A stretch of DNA of 64,000 nt. It comes from Pseudomonas sp. v388 (GTDB lineage Bacteria > Pseudomonadota > Gammaproteobacteria > Pseudomonadales > Pseudomonadaceae). The position numbers were made by a program, and so were the translations under genes. The DNA is taken from positions 248,001 to 312,000 of the forward strand of contig NZ_RHQN01000007.1 in the NCBI RefSeq assembly GCF_003935425.1. Reading direction: 5' to 3'. Positions 38,108-46,669 of this stretch are shown in pieces; position 1 is the first letter of the stretch, and each line of letters opens with the position of its first letter. The notes below the pieces were generated by a model. That model was given only the letters and a program-made list of their open reading frames with translations, searched no databases and had not been told where the DNA came from.

Positions 38108-38542
38108 TCATTTCAACGGGTAGCTGAACCGCCCGCCTGCCTGTTCGCAGTCGATTCGCGCCTGGGCTTGTTCCTGCACCTGGTAATACCAGGTGATGCG
38201 CTGTGCGTCGTCCGGGACCTGCACGGTGTTGGCTCCAGGTTCACGACTGGCGGAGCGCTCATTGGCGAGCGTTTCTGGAGTCAGGGTGGCGCTGCACGAC
38301 GCCATGGCGCCCGAAGGGCAGCTCTGCACCTTGCGTTTTTCGGTGGGTGCGGTGCTCTTGTCCTCATTGCTGCACGACCAGTCGATGGCGCCTGTCGGCA
38401 TCCCCTTGTATTCGTAACAGATATGCGTCTGCACCACGGGTACCTCAGGGCTGGCCGGCCGTGTGGTTACCTCGCAGGCTTCGCCGAACGCCAGGCCGCA
38501 GACCAGGCAGCTGGCCACGGGGATGCAGAACTTGAGGCTCAT
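38108..38542 (-). CDS. Hypothetical secreted protein with six mature cysteines
   Basis: 144 aa. The signal peptide MSLKFCIPVASCLVCGLAFG is likely cleaved after GEA or FG. The mature part has C23, C42, C57, C75, C83 and C132 by my count, an even number compatible with three disulfides in the periplasm. No known domain is recognised. It is upstream of the DUF4142 gene on the same strand with a 53-nt gap, so the two may be co-transcribed. Confidence 0.7.
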   Translation of the reverse strand: MSLKFCIPVASCLVCGLAFGEACEVTTRPASPEVPVVQTHICYEYKGMPTGAIDWSCSNEDKSTAPTEKRKVQSCPSGAMASCSATLTPETLANERSASREPGANTVQVPDDAQRITWYYQVQEQAQARIDCEQAGGRFSYPLK

Positions 38543-38697
38543 GGTGGTTATCTCTCACGGCTCTTGATTAGTCGGAATCGGGCGGCCGGGGCGAAGTTCC
38601 GGCGCACATGACGAACGGCGGTGCGGGTGGCCGGACGCGTCTGGCGTGGGCAGCGCATGGAACCTGTGCGCGCGGCAGGCTTCATATGACGTGAACC

Positions 38698-39501
38698 ATG
38701 ATCGAGGAGCGAGACTTGACCAGTGCCAACACGCCTGTCGGCGATATCAAACCGGTATCGGCGAGCATTTCGATGAATGTGCTGACCATGAATATGCATA
38801 TGGGCTTTGGCATCTTCAATCGGCGCTTCATTCTGCCAGAGCTGCGCGAAGCGGTGCGCAGCGTATCGGCCGACGTTGTGTTCCTCCAGGAAGTGCACGG
38901 CGAGCACCAGAGCCATGCCGCTCGGGTGAAGGACTGGCCGACGATTTCCCAGTACGAATTCCTGGCCGACAGCATGTGGAGCGATTTCGCTTATGGACGC
39001 AATGCGGTGTATCCGGAAGGCGACCATGGCAACGCGTTGCTGTCCAAGTACCCGATCCTGCGTCACGAGAACCTGGACATTTCCATCCATGGCACCGAGG
39101 AGCGCGGCTTGTTGCACTGCGTGCTCGACGTGCCGCACTTCGGTGAAGTGCATGCCGTCTGTGTCCATCTGGGCCTGATGGAGAGCCACCGCCGGGCCCA
39201 GCTCAAGTTGCTGGCCGAGCTGATGGCCCGCCTGCCGGAGGGCGCACCGGTCATTGTGGCCGGCGACTTCAACGACTGGCGCCTGCGGGCCGATGCGCTG
39301 CTGCAGGGTACCGGCCTGCACGAAGTCTTCGTGCAGCGTTTCGGCGCGCCGGCCAAGAGCTTTCCGGCGCGCTGGCCGTTGCTGCGGCTCGACCGCATCT
39401 ATGTGCGCAATGCCACAACCCATCGGCCGAAAGTGCTGTCCAATCGTCCGTGGTCCCATCTTTCCGATCATGCACCGCTGGCGGTGGAGGTGACCTTATG
39501 A
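38698..39501 (+). CDS. ybhP: Endonuclease/exonuclease/phosphatase-family protein, YbhP-like
   Basis: 267 aa from ATG 38698. An in-frame TTG at 38716 sits 6 nt behind a GAGGAG ribosome site and may be the real start. EEP-fold motifs are [21 protein letters not shown] (catalytic Glu), [23 protein letters not shown] (GDFN) and [10 protein letters not shown] (final His). It may be a phosphodiesterase acting on lipid or nucleotide esters; the substrate is not known. It is the first gene of ybhP-clsB-ybhN, the same order as in E. coli, with a 4-nt overlap into clsB. Confidence 0.85.
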   Translation: MIEERDLTSANTPVGDIKPVSASISMNVLTMNMHMGFGIFNRRFILPELREAVRSVSADVVFLQEVHGEHQSHAARVKDWPTISQYEFLADSMWSDFAYGRNAVYPEGDHGNALLSKYPILRHENLDISIHGTEERGLLHCVLDVPHFGEVHAVCVHLGLMESHRRAQLKLLAELMARLPEGAPVIVAGDFNDWRLRADALLQGTGLHEVFVQRFGAPAKSFPARWPLLRLDRIYVRNATTHRPKVLSNRPWSHLSDHAPLAVEVTL

Positions 39502-40763
39502 CTCAGGAGACAGTCAGGCAGGGCAAATGGATCGACGGCAACTCCGTCGAATTGCTGATCAACGGCGAGGATTTCTATACCCGCGTATTCGAGTGCATTC
39601 GCGCCGCACGCAAGCAGGTGCTGGTCGAGACGTTCATCATTTTCGAGGACCGCATCGGCGTCGAGCTTCAGCAGGCGCTGATCCAGGCCGCCAACAATGG
39701 CGCGCAGGTGGTGGTCACCGTGGATGACTACGGCACTTCCGACCTCAGCTCGGCGTTCGTGCGCGCCATGCTCGATGTGGGCATCCAGATCCAGCTGTTC
39801 GACCCGCGTCCCCGGTTCATGGGCATGCGTACCAACCTGTTTCGTCGCCTGCATCGCAAAGTGGTGGTGATCGATGGAGAGCTGGGCTTCATCGGCGGGA
39901 TCAACTACAGCGTCGACCACATGACCGACAGCGGCCTGACCGCCAAGCAGGACTATGCCGTGCTGGTGCGGGGGCCGATCATTGCCAGCATCCACCGCAG
40001 CGCCTTGCATATGCTCAGTGAAGGGGTGCGTGGCAAGCTGACGTCGATCCCGCTCAAGCTCGACCGTGCCGGCAGCGCCCGCATGTTGTTGGCCGAACGT
40101 GACAACACCGAACACACCACCGACATCGAAGAGCATTACCTGGATGCGATTCGCAAGGCCAACCAGCGCATCACCCTGGCCAACGCGTATTTCTTTCCCA
40201 GCTATCGTTTTCTGCGCGAACTGCGCAACGCGGCGCGACGCGGGGTCAAGGTCACGCTGATTCTCCAGGGCCAGCCGGACATGCCGTTCGTGCGCGTCTG
40301 CTCGCGCCTGACCTACACCTATCTGTTGCGCGACGGGGTGGTGATCCACGAGTACAAACAGCGTGCCCTGCACGGCAAGGTGGCGCTGATCGATCACGAA
40401 TGGTCGACAGTGGGGTCCAGCAACCTCGATCCGCTCAGTCTGGCCCTGAACCTGGAAGCCAACCTGTTCATTCGCGACCGCGAGCTGAACCAGCACCTGC
40501 ACGAGCATCTGCGCGATCTGGCCGCCGCCCACAGTACCCAGATCAGCCTCAAGGGTGCGGCACGAGGTCAATGGTGGCGAGCGCCGATGATATTCCTGTG
40601 CTTTCACTTTCTGCGCCACTTTCCGGCCATCGCCGGACTGTTTCCGGTCCACGGCATGCGGCTCAAGCCGGTCCGTGCCGGAGATGTGGTGCCCGAGGCC
40701 AGTGTCATTGAAGAACAGCAGCAAGCCAGCCGGGAAATGCCGGATCAGGAGAAGACGTTATGA
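39498..40763 (+). CDS. clsB: Cardiolipin synthase B
   Basis: 421 aa from ATG 39498; the longer frame from 39450 overlaps ybhP more than needed. Two phospholipase D HKD motifs are present: [19 protein letters not shown] (about residue 118) and [20 protein letters not shown] (about residue 292), both complete HxKx4D. There is a hydrophobic C-terminal segment but no N-terminal membrane helices, as in E. coli ClsB/YbhO (413 aa). It makes cardiolipin from phosphatidylglycerol. It overlaps both neighbours by 4 nt. Confidence 0.93.
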   Translation: MTQETVRQGKWIDGNSVELLINGEDFYTRVFECIRAARKQVLVETFIIFEDRIGVELQQALIQAANNGAQVVVTVDDYGTSDLSSAFVRAMLDVGIQIQLFDPRPRFMGMRTNLFRRLHRKVVVIDGELGFIGGINYSVDHMTDSGLTAKQDYAVLVRGPIIASIHRSALHMLSEGVRGKLTSIPLKLDRAGSARMLLAERDNTEHTTDIEEHYLDAIRKANQRITLANAYFFPSYRFLRELRNAARRGVKVTLILQGQPDMPFVRVCSRLTYTYLLRDGVVIHEYKQRALHGKVALIDHEWSTVGSSNLDPLSLALNLEANLFIRDRELNQHLHEHLRDLAAAHSTQISLKGAARGQWWRAPMIFLCFHFLRHFPAIAGLFPVHGMRLKPVRAGDVVPEASVIEEQQQASREMPDQEKTL

Positions 40764-41773
40764 CCCAGGCAGCCGATGCATCCGCCGGACATCCACAGAG
40801 CAGCAAGTGGAAATGGGCCAAGCGGGCCTTCAACGCGTTTTTCTTCATTGCGGTACCGGTGCTCCTGTTTCTGCTGGTGAAGAACCTGGACTGGAAAGAA
40901 GTCAGCCATGCGTTGCAGTCGTACAAGGCTAGTACCTTGCTGATTGCCGGGGCGATTGCCTGTGCCAGTTACCTGACCTATTGCGGTTTCGACATCCTGG
41001 CGCGCTATTACACGCGTCATAAACTGTCGATCAAGCAGATCGTGCCGGTGACCTTTGTCTGCTATGCCTTCAACCTCAACCTGAGTTCCTGGGTAGGCGG
41101 CATCGCGCTGCGTTACCGCCTGTATTCGCGGCTGGGCCTGGATGTGCCGACCATTACCCGGATTCTGAGCCTGAGCCTGATCACCAACTGGCTGGGCTGG
41201 ATGTTCCTGGCAGGTATCGTCTTTTCGTTGCGCTTTCTGGAATTGCCGGAACAGTGGGCAATCGGCACCACCTCGCTGCAGCTGATCGGCTTTGCATTGC
41301 TGGCGGTCTGCACGGCGTATCTGGTGGCGTGTCGCTTTTCCACGCGGCGCTCATGGACGATCCGCGGTCAGGAGATCGTGCTCCCTTCGCTCAAGCAGGC
41401 ATTGATGCAGGCCGGGCTGGGGGCGCTGAACTGGTCCTTGATGGCGCTGGTGATCTACACGCTATTGCCAAAAGAGGCGTTCTATCCGGCGGTGCTGGGC
41501 GTGTTGTTGATCAGCAGCATTGCCGGTGTCATCACCCATATTCCGGCGGGGCTGGGCGTTCTGGAGACCGTGTTCATCACCTTGCTGTCGCACCAGTTTT
41601 CCAAGGGCAGCATGCTCGCGGCCCTGATCGGTTATCGGGCCGTCTACTTCCTGCTGCCGTTGCTGGTTGCGGTGGTGGTCTACCTGGTGCTGGAAAAGCG
41701 CGCCAAGAAGATGGGGCAGCAGAACCAGGAGCGTAGCGCCGGTAAAGCCGGCGCTCCGCACGGAACCTCCTGA
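40760..41773 (+). CDS. ybhN: YbhN-type membrane protein (UPF0104, LPG synthase TM region)
   Basis: 337 aa with about eight transmembrane helices. Family marks are NLNLSSWVGGIALRYRLYSRLG and the C-terminal HIPAGLGVLETVFI, typical of the lysyl-PG-synthetase membrane (flippase-like) domain without the catalytic C-terminal half. It is coupled by 4-nt overlap to clsB, which suggests a role in moving or supplying phospholipids, an inference from context. The 3' end of the gene includes a perfect 8-bp hairpin at 41735-41755. Confidence 0.9.
   Translation: MTQAADASAGHPQSSKWKWAKRAFNAFFFIAVPVLLFLLVKNLDWKEVSHALQSYKASTLLIAGAIACASYLTYCGFDILARYYTRHKLSIKQIVPVTFVCYAFNLNLSSWVGGIALRYRLYSRLGLDVPTITRILSLSLITNWLGWMFLAGIVFSLRFLELPEQWAIGTTSLQLIGFALLAVCTAYLVACRFSTRRSWTIRGQEIVLPSLKQALMQAGLGALNWSLMALVIYTLLPKEAFYPAVLGVLLISSIAGVITHIPAGLGVLETVFITLLSHQFSKGSMLAALIGYRAVYFLLPLLVAVVVYLVLEKRAKKMGQQNQERSAGKAGAPHGTS
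41735..41755 (+). other. Hairpin within the 3' end of ybhN
   Basis: AGCGCCGG (41735-41742), loop TAAAG, CCGGCGCT (41748-41755). It lies inside the last codons, without a T-run. It could slow 3' exonucleases or help stop transcription toward the converging gene at 41802. Confidence 0.5.
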
Positions 41774-41801
41774 CCGCCTTCTGCGCCGTGCGCTCGCGGG
41801 G

Positions 41802-43187
41802 TCAGCGCTGCTGATCCTGTCGGGCGAAGGTTTTCACCGCGTTCACCGCCTCGCGGGTGCCATCGCTGATCTGCACGATGACCGATCCGGCGCGGTCTGC
41901 CAGTTCGACCCCCTTGGCGGCATTGCTGCGAGTGTTGTCCATGCTCTCGATGGCCTGGCGCGTCTCGTTCTGAATCACCCCGATCATCTCGGAAATCTCT
42001 GCGGTCGAACGGCTGGTGCGTCCGGCCAGCTGACGAACTTCATCGGCCACCACGGCGAATCCGCGACCCTGTTCACCGGCACGCGCCGCCTCGATAGCGG
42101 CATTGAGCGCCAGCAGGTTGGTCTGGTCGGCAATGCTGCGAATCGTATTGACGATGGCGGTGATCTGCTCCGAACGCTCGCCCAGTTGCGCGATCATCCG
42201 TGACGACTCTTCGATGTTGATCGAAATCTGCCGCATCTCCGCCGCGGCCTGCTGAATCACTTCGGTACCTTGGGCGGTGATGTCCTGGGTCTGAACGGAG
42301 ATGTGATACGCCTGCGCGGCGCTGCTCGCGTCCTGTTCGTGTTGCTCGACCCTGGCGGTGATGTCCGAGGCGAACTTGATGATCTTCCACAGTTTTCCGT
42401 CGGCGTCGTAGACCGGGTTGTAACTGGCTTCCAGCCACAGCGTCCGACCCTGGCGGTTGACGCGTCGGAACTGGCCGCTGAAAAACTCGCCAGCGTTGAG
42501 TCGGCGCCAGAAGTCAGCATATTCGCGGCTGCTGACCAGATCGCTGGGGCACAGCATCCGATGGTGCTTGCCGAGCAGTTCTGCTTCGCTGTAGCCCACC
42601 AGGCCGGTCAGATTGCTGTTGGCGCGCAGAATGTGGCCTTGCAGGTCGAACTCGATGACACCCATGGCGCGGTCGATGGCTTGCAGCTTGTTCTGGGCTT
42701 CGCTCTCTGCCTGAACCTTGTCAGTCACGTCCAGCGCGTACTTGATGACCCGCACCGGACGGCCCGAACTGTCCTTGACCGGGTTGTAGCTGGCTTCCAG
42801 CCAGACGGTGCGGCCGTCGCCGGCGATCCTGCGAAAGGTCTGCGCAACGTACTCGCCGGCCCGCAGCCGTGCCCACAGGCGAGTGTACTCACTGCCGCGC
42901 ACGTAGTCGTCGGGGCAGAACATCTTGTGCTCCTTGCCCACCACGGCCTCACGGGTGTAGCGCATGGTGGCGAGGAAGTTGTCGTTGGCGTCGAGGACCC
43001 TGCCATCGAGATCGAACTCGATGGTTGCCATGGAACGATCGATGGCTGTCAGTAGCCAGGCCTGGGTTTCGATGACATGTTGCAGCGTGGAAAGCTCTTT
43101 CTTGGAATTGAAGAACACGGAGGTGGCCTGGCTTGTAAGGTCTGGAAACGGTTTCGGTCCCTGGTCTTGATCTCTTCTGGAGGTCAT
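41802..43187 (-). CDS. Soluble chemotaxis transducer with two PAS domains, BdlA-like
   Basis: 461 aa from ATG 43187 ([14 protein letters not shown]). ATGs at 43196 and 43268 are possible but none has a clear SD. Two PAS-PAC modules of near-identical plan ([20 protein letters not shown]... and [20 protein letters not shown]..., about residues 50-170 and 175-295) precede an MCP signalling domain. That domain has the invariant hairpin tip [37 protein letters not shown]. No transmembrane segment or HAMP is seen. P. aeruginosa BdlA, which controls biofilm dispersal, has the same order (417 aa). Assignment to BdlA rather than another Aer-type protein is inference. Confidence 0.88.
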   Translation of the reverse strand: MTSRRDQDQGPKPFPDLTSQATSVFFNSKKELSTLQHVIETQAWLLTAIDRSMATIEFDLDGRVLDANDNFLATMRYTREAVVGKEHKMFCPDDYVRGSEYTRLWARLRAGEYVAQTFRRIAGDGRTVWLEASYNPVKDSSGRPVRVIKYALDVTDKVQAESEAQNKLQAIDRAMGVIEFDLQGHILRANSNLTGLVGYSEAELLGKHHRMLCPSDLVSSREYADFWRRLNAGEFFSGQFRRVNRQGRTLWLEASYNPVYDADGKLWKIIKFASDITARVEQHEQDASSAAQAYHISVQTQDITAQGTEVIQQAAAEMRQISINIEESSRMIAQLGERSEQITAIVNTIRSIADQTNLLALNAAIEAARAGEQGRGFAVVADEVRQLAGRTSRSTAEISEMIGVIQNETRQAIESMDNTRSNAAKGVELADRAGSVIVQISDGTREAVNAVKTFARQDQQR

Positions 43188-43699
43188 GCCCGTCATGAGC
43201 AGTGATGGCACTATATGTACATCTACGCTGCATTTGTATAACCGCTGTACAAAAAATACCGTTAACAATGAATAGTCCTGCGCAAGCCATCCGGATGAGT
43301 GTCTTTTGGCGCTTCACGATGGTCGGGTCACCTCATTTTGAAGGGGCGACGCGCGCCGTTCGCTGAGCGGCATGGCTTGCCCGCCGTTGCGTTCCGACGT
43401 GCTGCAGCGCTCGATCCGGCAGTTCTTCGGTCCGGGCATCTATCCTCCAGACTGGAAGGTCGAAATGCGAACCGAAGTAGCCCGGGGATTTATGGGGAGT
43501 TGCACTCTCATTGCCAGGCGTGACAGGCGCGCGTGCATCAGGTTTTTTGGAGTGCCGGGTGTCTTCGCGGGCTTTCGATCCTGTACAAAAACAGTCACTG
43601 ATTACTGTCATAGCGGTGCAGCCATGCCCATTCGCGCTTGCAGATTCGCTTCGTGGGCGACCTGCAGCGCACCGGTGCCCGATGGACGAGGATCTATTC
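43188..43699. promoter_or_regulatory. Divergent control region between the BdlA-like gene and iolB
   Basis: This is 510 nt without a credible gene; frames on both strands look non-coding. The 11-mer CTGTACAAAAA occurs twice, at 43245-43255 and 43581-43591. An inverted repeat ACAGT-N8-ACTGT is at 43591-43608, adjoining the second copy and about 90 nt before iolB. These are candidate operators; no known regulator motif was matched. Confidence 0.35.
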
Positions 43700-44509
43700 A
43701 TGAATCTGCTCACCAGAAGCAACCCCAAGGGGCGCGATATCGTGGCGCTGCCGGCGGGCCTGCTGACTTACGTCGGCTTTGCCGCCTATCGTCTCGAAGC
43801 GGGGGAGCGGCTGCCGCTGGATGCGGCGGACCGGGAACTGTGTGTCGTGTTACTCACCGGCCACGCCAGCGTCACTGGCGAAGCGCTCGGGCAAGGCGCG
43901 TTCGGCTGGGAGAATATCGGCGACCGCCATTCGGTCTTCGAGGACGCTTCGCCGTTCGCCATGTACCTGCCGCCTCACAGCCAGGCGCACCTGACGGCCC
44001 TGGGCCCGGCCCATGTGGCCGTGTGCTCGGCGCCGGGCGACAGCGCCAAACCGGTCCCGGCTCGATTGCTCACGCCGGACAGCATGAAGCGCAGCGTGCG
44101 CGGCACTGGCGCCTGCACCCGCTATGTCTGTGAAATACTGCCGGACACCGAGCTGGCGCACTCGCTGCTGGTGGTGGAGGTGCGCACGCCTTCCGGACAC
44201 TGCTCCAGCTACCCGCCGCACAAGCACGACCTGGATAACCTGCCGGACGAAAGCTTTCTGGAAAAGTCCTGCTATCACCAGGTCAATCCACCCCAAGGGT
44301 TCGTTTTCCAGCGGGTCTACACTGAGGACCGCAGTCTGGATCAGGCCATGGCCGTGGAAAATCACGACCTGGTCGCCGTGCCCAGAGGGTATCACCCGGT
44401 GTGCGTGCCCTATGGCTACGAAGCGTGCTGTCTCAATGTCATGGCTGGCCCCACCCGTGGCCGGCAAGCCCGCGATGATTCGCAGCACAGTTGGCTGATG
44501 GATCTGTAA
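43700..44509 (+). CDS. iolB: 5-deoxy-glucuronate isomerase IolB
   Basis: 269 aa from ATG 43700 with GAGGAT upstream; the longer frame to 43511 is not supported. Cupin-fold family marks are CSSYPPHKHD (metal-binding histidines near residue 172), EEVYYH-equivalent ESFLEKSCYHQVNPPQGF, and the C-terminal VPRGYHPVCVPYGYEACCLNVMAGP. It converts 5-deoxy-glucuronate to 5-dehydro-2-deoxy-gluconate in myo-inositol breakdown. Other iol genes are not adjacent; the only likely partner is the dehydrogenase 104 nt downstream. Confidence 0.9.
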   Translation: MNLLTRSNPKGRDIVALPAGLLTYVGFAAYRLEAGERLPLDAADRELCVVLLTGHASVTGEALGQGAFGWENIGDRHSVFEDASPFAMYLPPHSQAHLTALGPAHVAVCSAPGDSAKPVPARLLTPDSMKRSVRGTGACTRYVCEILPDTELAHSLLVVEVRTPSGHCSSYPPHKHDLDNLPDESFLEKSCYHQVNPPQGFVFQRVYTEDRSLDQAMAVENHDLVAVPRGYHPVCVPYGYEACCLNVMAGPTRGRQARDDSQHSWLMDL

Positions 44510-44513
44510 GCGG

Positions 44514-44536
44514 CCGCTGGCGGGCAATGCCAGCGG
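44514..44536 (+). other. Hairpin right after iolB
   Basis: CCGCTGGC (44514-44521), 7-nt loop, GCCAGCGG (44529-44536). There is no T-run, so it would reduce rather than stop read-through into the following gene. Confidence 0.5.
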
Positions 44537-44613
44537 CGGCAAGGTCGTGCTGCGCGCTATCATGGGCACCCTGCGGCGGCGTGCGACGCGTGGGTAAACG
44601 ATCAGGAGCAGCT

Positions 44614-45633
44614 ATGAGAATCGGACTGGTGGGATATGGCAAGGGTGGGCGTTACTTTCATGCCACTCTGATTTCGGGGCTGGCGGGTACCAGCTTTGCG
44701 GGCGTCGTCACGCGCTCGCCGCAGCGCAGGCAAGAAGTCGCCGCCGACCATCCCGGCGTGGCGACGTTCGACTCGCTGGCCGACCTGGCTGCGGCCGGTG
44801 TGGACGTGGTGGCGATCTCCACGCCACTGGCCTCGCGCCGGGCCTTGATCCTAGAAGCGATCGGCCTGGGTATCGGGGTGGTCAGTGACAAGCCTTTCGC
44901 GCAAAGCGCTGCCCAGGCTCGAGAGCTGGTGGATGCCGCCGAGCGTGGCGGGGTGATGCTCAGCGTGTTCCAGAATCGACGCTGGGATTCGGACTTCCTG
45001 ACCATTCGCAAGCTGCTCGATGAACAGACGCTGGGCCCCATCACTCGATTCGAATCCAGCATCGAGCGCTTCTCGCCTTCGTCGGTCGGCAAGGCCAGCG
45101 GCGGCGGTGTGCTGCGTGATCTGGGCAGTCATCTGGTGGATCAGGCGCTGGTGTTGTTCGGGCCGGTCAAAAGGGTCTATGCCGAGCTGCAATACGCGGC
45201 TGCCGACCCGTTGCTGGATCACACCTTCTTCCTGGCCTTGACCCATGCCGGCGGTGTTGTGTCGCATCTGTCCGGCAGCTGTCTGCAGAACACCCCCAAG
45301 CCGAGGTTCCGGGTCAGCGGTTCATTGGGCTGCTACAGCGTCGAAGGGCTTGACGGTCAGGAAGCCGCCGCCATGGCCGGGCTGACGCCCCGCAGTGAAG
45401 GCGAGCGCTGGGGCGTCGAGGCCGAAGAGCGCTGGGGCTGGATCGAACAGGGCGAACATCGTGTGCGAGTGCCTTCCGAGCGTGGTCGCTGGCAGGAGTT
45501 CTATCGTCTGCTGCGCCTGGCGGTCGATGGACAGGGGCGCAACCCGGTCGATCCGTATGAAGCCGTGGCCGGGGCCATCGTCATGGACGCCGCACGCACC
45601 AGCGCCGAGCAAGGGCGAGTGGTGGAACTCTAG
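44614..45633 (+). CDS. Gfo/Idh/MocA-family oxidoreductase, IolW-like scyllo-inositol dehydrogenase
   Basis: 339 aa from ATG 44614 with SD CAGGAG. The NAD(P)-binding start is MRIGLVGYGKGGRYFH; the family EKP motif appears as SDKPFA. MLSVFQNRRWDSDFLTIRKLL matches B. subtilis IolW closely as I recall it, and LRDLGSHLVDQAL carries the catalytic Asp/His pair. IolW reduces scyllo-inosose to scyllo-inositol with NADPH. Being directly after iolB supports a role in inositol metabolism, but E. coli YdgJ-type enzymes of unknown substrate look similar. Confidence in the family is high, in the substrate moderate. Confidence 0.85.
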   Translation: MRIGLVGYGKGGRYFHATLISGLAGTSFAGVVTRSPQRRQEVAADHPGVATFDSLADLAAAGVDVVAISTPLASRRALILEAIGLGIGVVSDKPFAQSAAQARELVDAAERGGVMLSVFQNRRWDSDFLTIRKLLDEQTLGPITRFESSIERFSPSSVGKASGGGVLRDLGSHLVDQALVLFGPVKRVYAELQYAAADPLLDHTFFLALTHAGGVVSHLSGSCLQNTPKPRFRVSGSLGCYSVEGLDGQEAAAMAGLTPRSEGERWGVEAEERWGWIEQGEHRVRVPSERGRWQEFYRLLRLAVDGQGRNPVDPYEAVAGAIVMDAARTSAEQGRVVEL

Positions 45634-45931
45634 AAAGGCCGCCGAGGGCGGCATTCGCCGGGCGGTCGCGGCCGGCCGGCGCTGGAACCGAACCGCCCCG
45701 GCCGGGTCATAAACTCTTCAAACCCGTTGTCCAGGCGCGATCCAGACCGCTTACGCAGCGCCGGCACCGTAATTGTTATGGAAAAACCCCTCAATTAGGT
45801 TGCCGAGCGACAAAGCCGGCCTTAGACTGCCGCCCCTCGTAAATTGAGTGCCAGGTGGCGCTTGGAAATGATGGCGCTTTTACGGCAACGTTGAGCCGCT
45901 CCTCAATGCACGTTTTTTTATAGAGAAATCA
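45634..45931. other. Gap between the dehydrogenase and the DksA-like gene
   Basis: A short GC-rich hairpin GCCGCC/GGCGGC (45638-45652, loop GAG) follows the dehydrogenase stop without a T-run. The rest is comparatively AT-rich towards the DksA-like gene (a run of seven T at 45913-45919). No full Zur-type palindrome was seen, although the half-site-like TTGTTATGG occurs near 45775. Confidence 0.35.
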
Positions 45932-46336
45932 ATGACAAAGGAAAAGTTGCTGGCCATGCCGGCCGATGACTACATGAATGCTGAGCAGCATGCTTTCTTC
46001 GTCGAGCTGTTGCAGGCCATGAAGGTCGAAATCCACGAGCGTATCGAGCAAAGTCGTATTGCCATCGAAAGCCTGGATACGCCTGCAGACCCTGCCGATG
46101 CAGCTTCGGTAGAAGAAGAGCGTCACTGGTTGGTCAATGTGATCGACCGTGACCAGCGCATGCTGCCGCAGCTTGAAATGGCCTTGTCGCGGATTGCGGA
46201 TGACACCTTTGGCTGGTGTGACGACAGCGGCGAGCCTATCGGCCTCAAGCGCCTGCTGATCAGTCCGACCACCAAGTACTGCATCGAAGCGCAAGAGCGT
46301 CACGAGCAGATCGACAAGCACCAGCGCCAGGCCTGA
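45932..46336 (+). CDS. DksA/TraR-family RNA polymerase regulator with an incomplete zinc finger
   Basis: 134 aa. A helical coiled coil is followed by a zinc-finger-like region. The coiled-coil tip keeps the functional DxxDxA motif (D53, D56, A58). Of the four cysteines of DksA only C96 and C117 remain; positions 99 and 120 are Ser and Ala (WCDDSGE, YCIEAQ). P. aeruginosa DksA2 has the same kind of loss (C..T, C..A) and works without zinc, taking over under zinc starvation. This protein is probably a zinc-independent DksA paralogue acting with ppGpp in the stringent response. Confidence 0.85.
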   Translation: MTKEKLLAMPADDYMNAEQHAFFVELLQAMKVEIHERIEQSRIAIESLDTPADPADAASVEEERHWLVNVIDRDQRMLPQLEMALSRIADDTFGWCDDSGEPIGLKRLLISPTTKYCIEAQERHEQIDKHQRQA

Positions 46337-46363
46337 TCTTCAGCGCCACGCCTGAGTGACCCG

Positions 46364-46395
46364 ACCGGGAGGCAAGCAATTGCCTCCCGGTTTCG
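46364..46395 (+). terminator. Terminator of the DksA-like gene
   Basis: The 12-bp stem ACCGGGAGGCAA (46364-46375) / TTGCCTCCCGGT (46380-46391) has a GCAA tetraloop and TTTCGTTG after it. It starts 28 nt beyond the stop. The T-tract is short, but the stem is very stable. Confidence 0.8.
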
Positions 46396-46669
46396 TTGTG
46401 CCTGAAATTCGGCCACCGGCCACCCTCGACCCGTGCGACCGCCACATGGCCCACTCTTACTATTGGAATGAATGGCTATTCCCAGGTGATAAAAGATTAA
46501 AGTCACTAACTTCCGAAGAAATTTCACTAACGGGATACGGGTTGTCGCGCTAGTTTGTAGGATGAATCTGAATAGTTACCCGTCGCTTGACTGTCAACTC
46601 GTGCTGAGCAAGATCGTTAATTAACTGTATCAAAAAGTTATCCGGATACGGTGGATTATCAATCTTTCT
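46396..46669. other. AT-rich gap before the DUF2235 gene
   Basis: No gene was seen. Composition falls well below the surroundings in GC (for example 46460-46540 and 46600-46670), as often found beside horizontally acquired genes. It should hold the promoter of the DUF2235 gene; no clear SD is visible before its ATG. Confidence 0.4.

Noticed and set aside
43333-43728. 131-codon minus-strand frame between the BdlA-like gene and iolB
   Set aside because: No domain, overlaps the iolB start, composition typical of shadow frames.
43372-44133. 253-codon plus-strand frame upstream of and overlapping iolB
   Set aside because: Its second half is the wrong frame of iolB; the first part resembles nothing recognisable.
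45740-45800. Possible Zur operator before the DksA-like gene
   Set aside because: Only one half-site-like TTGTTATGG is present; the second palindromic arm is missing.
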